DNA of 64,000 nt from Rugalucina vietnamica. Its lineage: Eukaryota > Mollusca > Bivalvia > Lucinida > Lucinidae. The position numbers were made by a program, and so were the translations under genes. The notes beneath the pieces were generated by a model. It had not been told where the DNA came from. It worked only from the letters and a program-made list of their open reading frames with translations, and did no database searches. The stretch's first letter is position 1; each line of letters starts with the position of its first letter. Of this stretch, positions 11,262-21,900 are shown piece by piece. Location: contig OZ024877.1 of NCBI GenBank assembly GCA_964017185.1, positions 61,964,711 to 62,028,710 on the forward strand, read 5' to 3'.

Positions 11262-11345
11262 CCATGCCCAGTGGGGAAATGACGTCAAAATTACGTCGCA
11301 TCGACGTTGATATGACGTCATTTTGACGTCAGGTGCCTGCTGGGT
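11262..11345. mobile_element. Short foldback element rich in TGACGTCA
   Basis: The ends TGCCCAGTGGGG and CCTGCTGGGTA are imperfect inverted repeats. The interior has three perfect 8-bp CRE palindromes (TGACGTCA) near 11280, 11313 and 11324, plus TTACGTCG and CGACGTTG, arranged nearly symmetrically. I associate CCCAGCAGGCA-ended, ACGTC-rich foldbacks with dispersed elements in marine invertebrates (memory). Confidence 0.5.
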
Positions 11346-11560
11346 ACAGGTTGGGAAGAAAGTACAACACAAAACATTACAAAAAGTTACATTATGCATG
11401 AAGAGCAGGATACATAGTGCAGATTTCATTGCTCTTTACGTTTTCTTTCTTGGGAGTAAACAGGTCAGCATATTACTTTTTATCCTGAACAGGATAGTGA
11501 TGCGTCATAGAAGACAGTCCAGTGTTCGAAGAATATGGGCATGCGCAGACAATGGGCCTA

Positions 11561-12176
11561 AAATAGCAAAATTCTTTACAAATCTTCTTCTCCAGAACCA
11601 GACGGCTTATGATTTTGAAACTTGACATGGAATGTCAGGCGACGAAACTCTTCAAACTTTACATAAATCATGATTCTGGCATGACCTTTACCTATTTTAC
11701 GGCAAGGTCAGCGTAGGTCGCCTATGCATTTGAATGAGGAAAATTGTTAAATTTGAATTTGAAGGGCAAAACTTGCAGAAAAATGGGTAAATAAACAGGA
11801 TATTTAAGAGTCGGAAAAGAATTTGGACCCCAGGGGTGGGCCTGCCCCTGCCCCGGGGCATTATACATGTATATTACCATAATATTCAAAGATCCTCTTC
11901 TCTAAAACCGCTTGACCAATCAAAGTCAAATTTTATAGGAAGCATCTGTATGAAATGGGAACCAATGTGAATATAAGTAAACCAGGTCACATGACCAAGA
12001 TGGCCGCAATGACCATATATGGTAAAAAACCTTCAAAAATCTTTTACGTAGGAACTGCTGAACATATTGCAACGAAACTTAATATGTAGCAATTAAGACT
12101 AGAGTACGACAATGCATGTATAAATCATGATCCTGTGATGACCTTGACATATTTTACGGCAATGTCAACATAGGTA
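11561..12176 (+). mobile_element. Truncated copy of the AGCTCACCTG-family element
   Basis: Begins inside the ~450-bp unit (AATAGCAAAA-TTCTTTACAAATCTTC), includes CTGCCCCTGCCCCGGGGC, the start of the next unit (CGCTTGACCAATCAAAG), GGTCACATGACCAAGATGG and GATGACCTTGAC, and stops after GGCAATGTCAACATAGG. Neither terminal hairpin is present. Confidence 0.75.
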
Positions 12177-12184
12177 ACATATAA

Positions 12185-12325
12185 TATTCGTTCGAATAAC
12201 CTTTACGCGCACATGTGGGACATCCAACGTCTGCTGAATGGGGGATCCAACGTCGGCTGAATGGGGTATCCAACGTCGTTTGAATAATCTTAACGCGGAC
12301 GTGTGGGACATCCAACGTCCAAGCT
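12185..12325. repeat. Short tandem repeat with ATCCAACGTC
   Basis: ATCCAACGTC occurs four times. The outer copies are in a GAATAA-CTT-ACGCG-ACGTGTGGGACATCCAACGTC block repeated at about 12195 and 12282, the inner copies in GGCTGAATGGGGTATCCAACG-like blocks. Confidence 0.6.
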
Positions 12326-12329
12326 TACA

Positions 12330-13200
12330 TTTAATTGAGCTCTTTTACTGTCAATAATGCTGTTATTAACAGTGGACCAGACAGGATGCACAGTGCCAAC
12401 CTTAAGAGAGTTTGAGTTGACATATTTTAGGGATGGTTTTTGTTTAACTTCTGCTCACCAAGAGGCCTCTATATGGGTATTTACAGCCTGGTTTAAAGTA
12501 CTATTCCATTCTGCTTTAGGCAGAGGTTGCCTAAAAGTGTGTAAATAGAAGGCAAATTGTAAGTCCCCAGGACAGTCTTGATCAGGTTAAAAAGGTACAA
12601 GTAGGCAAAGATCAGGAAAAGGCGCAATCAGAAAGAGATTCCCACTCCAAAAACCGAGGTGGGAAAAACCAAACCAACAATCAGGCACTTATACCATGAA
12701 ACATATACTAAGCCGAATGAGCAGCTATTTTCCCAATAGGTGGCCACTCAGTTACCTTAACTTAATTAAAAATATGAAAACATACATAAGGCGCCAACAG
12801 CACAAAAAATTTTAAACACCAAGACATAAAACAAAAAGAACCACCACAGAAGTATCGCCTTGGAACGATCAGTAACACAAAAACACTGGCGGGCCCAAAC
12901 CGGTTTTACAGGATCCTAACCTCACCCTCAGCGTCTGCAGTGGTTCATAACATTTAGTAAGTTCTTCGGTCCTCGTGGTGAATCTCTAACTAGTCAATGA
13001 ATCATCAAGAACAAACAAATAAATAATGATAAACATCCTGATAAATCAAAAACAAGGACTCACAGACTGAGTAAGCTGCCCGACGATGGCGATCCCTGGG
13101 CGCCGAATAACCTACTAACTCCGGAGCAAAAGAAAAACACCAGTTGGACCCCGGTGGGCCAAGCAACAGACAAGAAGCTCCGGCCCCAACCAACTAAAAT
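12330..13200. other. Non-coding stretch with an old dispersed repeat
   Basis: Includes 12640-12755, which matches 4545-4650. No exon is supported. The end of the stretch adjoins a retroelement-like protein fragment at 13209-13580. Confidence 0.4.
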
Positions 13201-13208
13201 GAATAGCT

Positions 13209-13580
13209 TTAAGTCGGGGCCATCATAGAGTCTGACGCCCGACCCACCGGCGTGCAATTAAAGAAGGCAGCATAGTTATCAACCATGATTGGGTTAAAAA
13301 CTAAGCATGCAGACTGTCGCATAACATTCAAGTTATAACCTATACGTCTGTAACGTGTTATGATTTTTCTGAACTGAAAAGAAAAATCATTAATTCCTAT
13401 AAGTTTCTTAAATTTGTAAACTAAGTCACCATAAAATTCAGGTTCCGAAAGGCCCTCACTTATAAGCGTCTTTAACCCAACATTATATTTGGAAATCAAT
13501 TCATAGTGTCTACGATAAAATATAGAAAAGGTTTTTCGAAGTTTATGATACCGATAGCCCTGTTTGAGAAGTTTTTCTCT
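13209..13580 (-). pseudogene. C-terminal fragment of a retroelement-type protein
   Basis: A 123-codon frame with its own TAA, starting right after an in-frame TGA at 13583. It contains GYRYHKLRKTFSIFYRRH, SEPEFYGDLVYKFKKLIG, IGYNLNVMRQSACLV and GRASDSMM. From memory this tail is common among predicted bivalve proteins linked to retroelements, but I cannot assign the class. There is no start context or upstream exon, so it is a 5'-truncated remnant. It lies 0.4 kb upstream of EMC8/9 on the opposite strand. Confidence 0.55.
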
Positions 13581-13984
13581 TCATCCCCCTTCATTACAAG
13601 CTGCCTCTAAGCAACCTCATAATCAATAAAATGCTCGTTCCTGATTATGTTCATGAACAAATTTAATGAGTTTTTGTGAACAACTGACTCAATTGGTAAG
13701 ATACCCAGCAACGCCAGAGTGACACAGTTTGGGGTTTTGTCAGTGAAGACCCTGACGACCCCATAATGATTTAGATTAGATAATTCTTTGATGTGCGCTG
13801 TTCTATCCGTACTTGGAGGGTTTAGTTGGGGTGATCATGACAGGCTACCCTATTGGCTACAGTGTCCTTACTTGGAGAAAACCGAGACGCTCCCAGCGGT
13901 TGGAGGATAATAATTACGGCACCAGACGAAATGACCCGAAACTTTGCACGATATTCGAACTAATAGATTCATGAAAAATAAAAA
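13581..13984. promoter_or_regulatory. Probable EMC8/9 promoter region and 5' UTR
   Basis: Between the retroelement remnant and the EMC8/9 start codon. I see no canonical TATA box; ACTTGGAG and ATAATTACGG occur but are not diagnostic. Assigned by position only. Confidence 0.3.
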
Positions 13985-14188
13985 ATGGCCGAGATAAGTG
14001 TCAGCGTGCAAGCATATTGTAAAATGCTGCTTCACGCCGCGAAATATCCACATTGCTCTGTGAATGGGCTTGTACTAGCTGAAGACTCAAAAGCTAAAGA
14101 GAAGAAAATGATTCGATTTGTAGATTGTGTTCCCCTGTTTCATCTTTCACTCACACTAGCCCCCATGCTGGAAGCTGCACTGTTACAG
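13985..14188 (+). CDS. EMC8: EMC8/9 exon 1
   Basis: Codons 1-68. The ATG is the first in frame and gives MAEISVSVQAYCKM. The donor is CAG|GTACAG and the exon ends in phase 0. Confidence 0.93.
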
Positions 14189-15924
14189 GTACAGTAATTA
14201 CCAGTTGCCACAGTAGCTTTTGATTACAATCTCCAGGTGCAATGTGACCGTGACATTTCATAATTTACACACAGCCGCATGTATAATGCATAGTGAAAAG
14301 AGGCGAAAATTATCTATGTATCTATCTATCTATACAAAGGTCTAAAGGGTAAAGCCAGAATACCCACAGATGACCTTATCCCAAAGAATAGGCGTTGTAG
14401 AAATCAACACTCTTTGGCTTTTCAGATACCTTCAGCTAGCAAAGAAGCGTACAAAAGTAGTTTCTTTCCACAGACTATCAGGGACTGGAATGACCTCCCT
14501 GATTCACTTATCTCCTCTGCTGAAATGTCTGATGACTGTGTGTCCAAGTTCGCTTCACTCGTGCGTTCAAGGGACTAATTTCTCCCCCCATCCGAACCCC
14601 CTGGTGAAATAATGTCATTTGGCGTGTCACCAGTAAACTATTCAGATTCAGATTCTCTTCATACGGCATACACCGTCAACCGTGTATTACGTGCCGGAAT
14701 CCCGTGACATGCGGTAAAAGTAAAAGAAATTAAAAACAGCTGATAGTAAGAACAGACTAAAAGTGCATAGTGTTAGTGTATTATACAGAGAAAAGAAAAT
14801 GTGTTTTAGCATGCCTCTATCTATATCTTGTAAATAGTTTTAATGGTCCACCCCAAATGTTTTTTTCTCTCTTGACTAAATTCTAAATTTAGCCACCCAC
14901 CCCACACCTGAGGTGATGATCAGAAATTGATCGACTCAGTATCAGAAGATAGATAAAGTGAGGATAAAAACAGCAGTGCGGTAGATTTATGGTTTTGAGT
15001 GGGGCACGGTACCGTATCTCAGAGTTCTCGATAACTCCAATCTGGGCGTATTTTTACGCGTGTTTTTCGTTTTGTACGCCTAAAATTCACTGCCATGGAT
15101 TCTCGCTTACGCCATGTTTTTTCTGGTGACGCGTCCAAAACTTTCCATAAATTGCATGAAAAAATAAGCTACCGCGGAAAGATCAAGGCAGAATAGCCGC
15201 AAGACATTGTTCAAAGATCAAGCAAGTGACTGACACGTGCCACTGATGTGGGGAAGCAAGTAGGCGTGAACTAATTGTGCCCTTATCCAATCAGAGCGCA
15301 GTAAACTGACAATCAAGTTTTTGTTGATTGAGATTGACAGGTAAATTTTCACGGATCACAAATTTGTGTTGATTCAATGGACGTGTATTGTCAGGTCCTT
15401 ATCTACACAAAGGGATGATAGGAAAACAAGATGTTGTTGAAAAATATTATTAGCTATCATTGAAGAAAGTGTACGCTGCCGCAGATCTATATGTTCGTCG
15501 TAATTTCGGTATGAAAACTCGCTACGGAATCGGAACAATGTACACAATGGAGAGATCGTTTTCTGGTGCGATTTGTGTTTTTTTTTGCATTCATTTCCAA
15601 CCCTATTTGCATAGAAATTCTCTAAATGAGAGAATGTATCACAATTTCAATTGCCTTTAAGAAATTCCGAATGAGAAATTGGCAGAAAAGAAGAGAAAAA
15701 AAACCCCACCTTTCTACCGCCACGAAAACTTATGACATTACATCGGTCCCCTTAAAACACAGGCGTATTTTTTATAGAGCAGTCTCTGGCATCGGTATTG
15801 GTCTGAATTGCCTTCATGTGTGATAAAAAAACACTCATTTATAAATTTTGGCTGCTTCAACTTCAGTAAAGTTGACAGAATCTTATCAATTATTTTGCGA
15901 CGTCTGGAAAAACAAGTATTGGCT

Positions 15925-15963
<39 letters not shown>

Positions 15964-18900
15964 TTTTTTTGTTTTTTTTTTGTTTACAGGATGTACAAAT
16001 TTTAGGTGGAATCCTAGTTGAGAAAAAAGTTATTGAAATATATTTGTAAGGTAAAACTCCAAGTTTTCTTGGTCAAACTCCAAGTTTTCATTTCTGACTC
16101 CAACTTTTTCCAGTGATGGATTCTTAGAATCCTGTTTTCAAAATCCTAGTGAGAACTCTGGTATCTTTAACCTGTGGGCTAGGGATACGGTACCGTATCC
16201 CTAGCCTAGTGGCTAGAAATACGGCTAGAGATACGGTACCGTATCTAAAGCCTATATGTCGGAAATGGCTAAAGGTACGGTATAGATCAAAAATCGATAA
16301 TATATTCATATAATATTTTCAGGTGAGTTTTAAGTTGAAGCGTTGCAAGTTTCCTAATGAATCATAAAAATAAACATTTACGGGTGTCTTACTTTTCTCA
16401 CAGTTTCATGGTTGGGCAAGCTCTACATATGCACAATAATCTTAACAGTAGTAGCGATAATTGTTTTTAATTGCTTGGGAAATTATGCGTATATATAACT
16501 GTTTAACAACTAAAAACAAGGCCGTCGTCGGCGGTCCGGCCGGTCCGGCCATGGCCGGACCACTTTTTGGCCGAAAATGGTTTCGGCCGGACCACAATTG
16601 TCGATTATTCGGCCGAGAATGTGTTAGCCTTTTCGTCTTTTTTTAAGTGTGATGGCCCAATTGATATTAAGTGTACTTGGTCAATCTGCCCGAGGGTGTG
16701 AAAGACAGTCGTTATAAAAACACTCATGAAAATGACACCTGTATTAAAGACAGGTATTGTCATTATTGGATTGTGACATTTATCGTGCATCAGAGTGTTC
16801 TTTAATTCATAGTGAATAATACCGATTCTCTGTGATCTTAAACAATTTAAAAAAAGTGTAGAGCGGTAGGCCTATTTCACAGTTGAAAACACTAAGTTAA
16901 ACATAATTTCACATAACCCAATCACTTTTTATAATTATTGCATTAAATATTATCAACGAAATGGCGAAAAATCGTCTACGTAGATTTTTTTCTTAATCAT
17001 TATTTTCTTCATGTTCCAAAATTTGTTAAAACGCGCATGTTATTCTTCCTTCATGGATATACCGCCGCTTAATCAACCGACGTCTTTTATATTCCCTTGA
17101 AGCGTTCCGTTGGCAAGACAAATCCTGTAAAAAGGAGCTTTCAGGCTTCATGGTTTTCGACCAGGACATGACTTCATCATAATGAAACCTATAAAATCAG
17201 CAGCGCTCCAAGGGCAAAAATTGTCCCAAAGTGCATCGAAATCGTCTGTACGTACGTCTGGAAATATAAAATTTTATCGGGGGAGATCCCCCGAACCCCC
17301 CTTACGAGAGGGGGAATGCCCCCTCTCGCGCTTTCCCTCACCTTGTTTCTTCGGCACTCGTAACACGTTTTTGATATTTTATGGCCGGACCAATTTTCAA
17401 AAGACGATGACGGCCCTGAAAAAACGTACGAGACAAAGGCGGTTTGCATGTTTTTCAAACATATTTTTGGAGTATCAGTTTGGCTAGTCTTGGTCATTAG
17501 ATCTGGTATAAAAATGTTATATTTTGATTGCATTTTAGGCAATTTATTACTTGATTTTAATGGAAAATAACTTGTAAATTTTTAAATAAAAAAGCTCCTT
17601 AGATAAAGGAACATACATGTATCTCAATCATTACGAAAAAAGAAAAAAAAAAGATCAACATCTTAAGATAAACAGTAATTGCCTAAGTATCACAACATGA
17701 TTTCCAACTTAAAATAAGCGCATAAAGAACAATCACGAGAACAAGAAAATGTGTAAACCTAGCATAGAATCATATCATAAATCACAGAAAGAGTTCTTTG
17801 ATAAATTACTTTGTTTTAAATTTTCAAGTAAATGCACTGACGTGGAGAGCCGCAATTCAAATTTACGCCCTGTCTTTATCTGCATTCTGACGATATGAAT
17901 CAAGATTTGCATGCATGTTTTAAAATTGTACGGCGATTGAATTGAGTAATAGCTTAATTGAATGTTTTATATTGCAGTTACTTACTTAGCCATAACAAAA
18001 GTTAAAATCATTTGCCGAATAATAATTGGCAGATTAAACAATGCCAAGTATTACTTCAGGGGTTTAGCTGTGGGACAAAATTAAGCAACACTTCATTACT
18101 GTTTTGTTGTTCGCACATTGAGGCGCGGACATCATATTGATGGTTAAGCAACTAATTGAGGCTAATATTATCTTGTTATTATCTTCACGCATCGTTAGAA
18201 ACTTTCATACTGCAAGTTGGCTTTATATCCTTTGCTGTCTGTTAAATAATTGTATATAATGGTGATATTGCACAAACACACACTCAAATATAACAATTGA
18301 AAATTTCGTTCCAGGCGGTTAGAAAAAATGGAAATCTCTAAACTTTATACATTAACTTGTTTTCTTAAGTCTGTGTCTTTAGTCTTCCGTACCTTTAGCC
18401 ATTTAAGATACTTTCAGTGATTCAACTTAAAACTCACCTGAAAATATTATATTATCGATTTTAATCTATACCGTACCTTTAGCAATTTCCGATATATAGG
18501 CTACAGATACGGTACCGTATCTTTAGCCTGTGGGCTAGGGATACGGTACCGTATCACTAGCCCACAGGCTACAGATACGGTACCGTATCCCTAGCCACTG
18601 CCTTTGAGTGGCACACCTGACAGACATCGGTTCGGTTCGGCGACACAGACATAGAATTTTGAAAGAGAAGATTTTTTCTATTATTTCTCAAATTTCCCAT
18701 TGTTTTTGTTTGTAAAACTTCCCGACTTTAGGTCAAGAAGTTTGGGACCTGCAATTTCTCATTGTTGGTCGCTGTTTTCCCCCAAATTGAAAGTCTAAGC
18801 ATTGATTTTCTTAGTCGTGCGATTCGCGACAAAACGATTCGTACTTTACTTGAAAATCTCTTTTCTTGAAACTTTTTGGCCTGAGAGCTGACAAGCTTTT

Positions 18901-21900
18901 GGACCAGAATTTGTTCAAGATTCATTGACAGTGACATTGAACAGCTTTAGCAGGGCTGCAACGATCTGTCATAAAAGTTAAAGAATCTGAATAGTTTTAC
19001 TGGTTTGACCTTCCCCCACCCACCTTTTCCATATAGTGATTGAAGGTCTTTTTGTTTAATCATTTGAATCGGAACTCATGGCTTCAGGTTTTAAAGGTCC
19101 AACTGTGGGGCGGTTGACTTGTCGGGATGGAAAAAATCCTGTGCGTAGTTTCCATACACCAAAGTCTTGTCCGCTGCTCCTCAGGTTGGCTTTGTTGTTG
19201 GTTTTCGGACTCTGTGTTTGGAAGTGGACAACATCAGGAGATATTTTAGATGCAAACCAGGACTGTAGTATAGGATTTGGAAAATCAGTTGGTGGAATTG
19301 CTCAGAGCTTGGCTTTCACAAGGAAAATTGGTAACTGAAGAGGCTCCGAAGGATTACGCAGTTTCAATCCTTCAAAAGGAACAAACTTGTTGATTCTTAT
19401 TATTTTGGCTGGAGATATCGAAATGAACCCAGGCCCCAGGTTCCAGTGCCGCACTTGCAAGAAGTATTGCAAGGCGGCCGAGAAAGCAGTTAAATGTGAA
19501 GATTGCGAGAAACGCTTCCATGCGTCTTGCGTAAATCTTGGTCCCATTGAGTTACAAAAGATTGAGTCGGCCCGGGTTTTAGGTCAACTGAAACGGGAAT
19601 CTCTTAAGAAAAGGAGGAAGGATAGTAGACTTATATTGCTATACAAAGGTCTAAAGGGTAAGGCCAGAATACCAACAGATGACCTTATCCCAAAGAATAG
19701 GCGTTGTAGAAATCAACACTCTTTGGCTTTTCAGATACCTTCAGCTAGCAAAGAAGCGTACAAAAGTAGTTTCTTTCCACAGACTAACAGGGACTGGAAT
19801 GACGTCCCTGACTCACTATCTCCTCTGCTGAAATGTCTGATGACTGTGTGTCCAAGTTCACTTCACTTGTGGGTTCAAGGGACTAATTTCTCCCCCATCC
19901 GAACCCCCTGGTGAAATAATGTCATTTGGCGTGTCACCAGTTAACTATTCAGATTCAGATTCAGACAGCTCGTTTGAAGCTGTCAAGATCGGTCAGGGTT
20001 GCGACGGATGCTGGGAGCTTATTCCACTGAACGACTGTCACTTCCTTAAAAACATTCACTGGATGTGTTTCTCAGGAAAACTGTTGTAACTGGATTAGTG
20101 ATGCTGGTCCTGTACAGTAAAAATGTAACCATCAAAATTCTGCCCAGTAAGTTCCTTCCTTCTGTTTGACAACAAAGGCGGATGACGAAAGTTGCTGAGT
20201 AATGGACTTTGATGTCGCATAAAAGTATACCAAATCTTCAGCACATTGTGCGCCCAGCCAGTATGATTGTATGAGAATAATATGCCCAAGTTACCTGTTG
20301 TACTATGTACAATAGGTTAGCCAGTTTAAGAATAAACCATATTGTTAATGAGTTATTATTTATTGCAGGTAGATTCCTATTGTAAACACAAGGGGTTGAT
20401 GATAGCAGGGTATTACCAGGCCAATGAAAACCTCAGTGATAATGAGTAAGTATAGACAGAGGGCCAGGTAAATGGAGAAGTTGATGATAATTGACCAAAT
20501 GCCAGCTGTGAAGGAAATTATACACTGACCAATACTTTTGTGACAAAAACCGAGGAACCGAGGATCGAGTTCGCTATTGACAGCCAGCCACATATGTCTT
20601 TATATTAAAGATTTAAACTTTTGCTTATAAAATAAACTTTAAAATCATAAATATATATATGAAAATAAGTAGCTGGCTGTCAATAGCAAACTTTTGCTAT
20701 TGACAGCCGGCTGTCAGTAGCGAATGTTCACTATTGACAGCCTGTCAATAGCAATCGCCTTATTTATATTGTCACCCTCACTGGTCACTTATTGCTGAAT
20801 GGAGATCTGTGAATATGAATGTAATCATTATATGATTTCATTGTTATGCAGACTTTGATATTTTGTTTCCTGTTTTGAGTCCCAGCCCAGTGGGGCTGTA
20901 AGAAATAGATTGGCTGCTTGTGCCTCCAGCCAAAGCTGATTACCATCTGTCTGGCCATATTATTACTGGTAGTTTGAACCTGCCCAGGAAAAGTGGTTAA
21001 AGTCAAACCATCCATACACATAAGCTTTAGTTGATTTCTTGGATGGTTATATTTTGGATGTCGTGACATCCTCATGTTGGGTATAAGTTCCATAAAATGG
21101 AGGCAACATCTCGGCATGACCATTGCTGTTGACTTTGACATAGAGCATCAATTAAGACAAATATTTCCTATTTTCAGCTTGAACAATGCAGCAAAACATA
21201 TAGGAAGGAAAATACACGACATATGTCCAGAGGCTTGTATATTTTTGGTGAGTTTTTTATGTTATGGAAAGTCCATCATGGAAACATGTCCATACAATGA
21301 ATACCCCTTTATACCCCACTTTTATGTAGTGAAATTGTGGTGCAGGGGTATTTTGTTTTCTTATTTTTGATCCAAAACATAGATTGTGGGTACTAACATG
21401 TACCCACAATCAATGTTTTGAGCAAACATATGAAATTTAACCAAATTTTTGCAATGAATTTTTCAATTTTTAATGCTGAAATTTTTTTCTGTATATTGCT
21501 TGGGCAAGTTTTCATAATGGAGAACAGCTAGAGGTCCTGAGTTTGATAGCTACTAATCTGCTGTGTAGGGTCAACGAGCAAGACACTTCAATCTTAAATC
21601 TCTCAACAATACTGGTTAATTCTCTGGATCCTTCCTAACAAGACTTGGGAAAGTCTATAGGAACTCTTTATCGAACAAAACGCTGCTATTTAAAGAAAAA
21701 AAAGTAGAAGTAAAATGTCATATCTTTGAAGCATTTTCTCTGACATGGACTTTATGCCCAAATCAGCACATAAAGGCATTTTCATAATGTTGATAATACT
21801 TTTCACATCAGTTATGCAAGTAATTTTTCAATGCATGATTTGATACATTTCAGATAAACAATAATCGTGTGTCATTAAAGTCAGTATCAGAAGTTTATAC

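Noticed and set aside
17182-17542. Overlapping 101- and 117-codon frames on both strands
   Set aside because: They lie in the GC-rich nested foldback element, and their symmetry in both strands reflects the inverted repeats.
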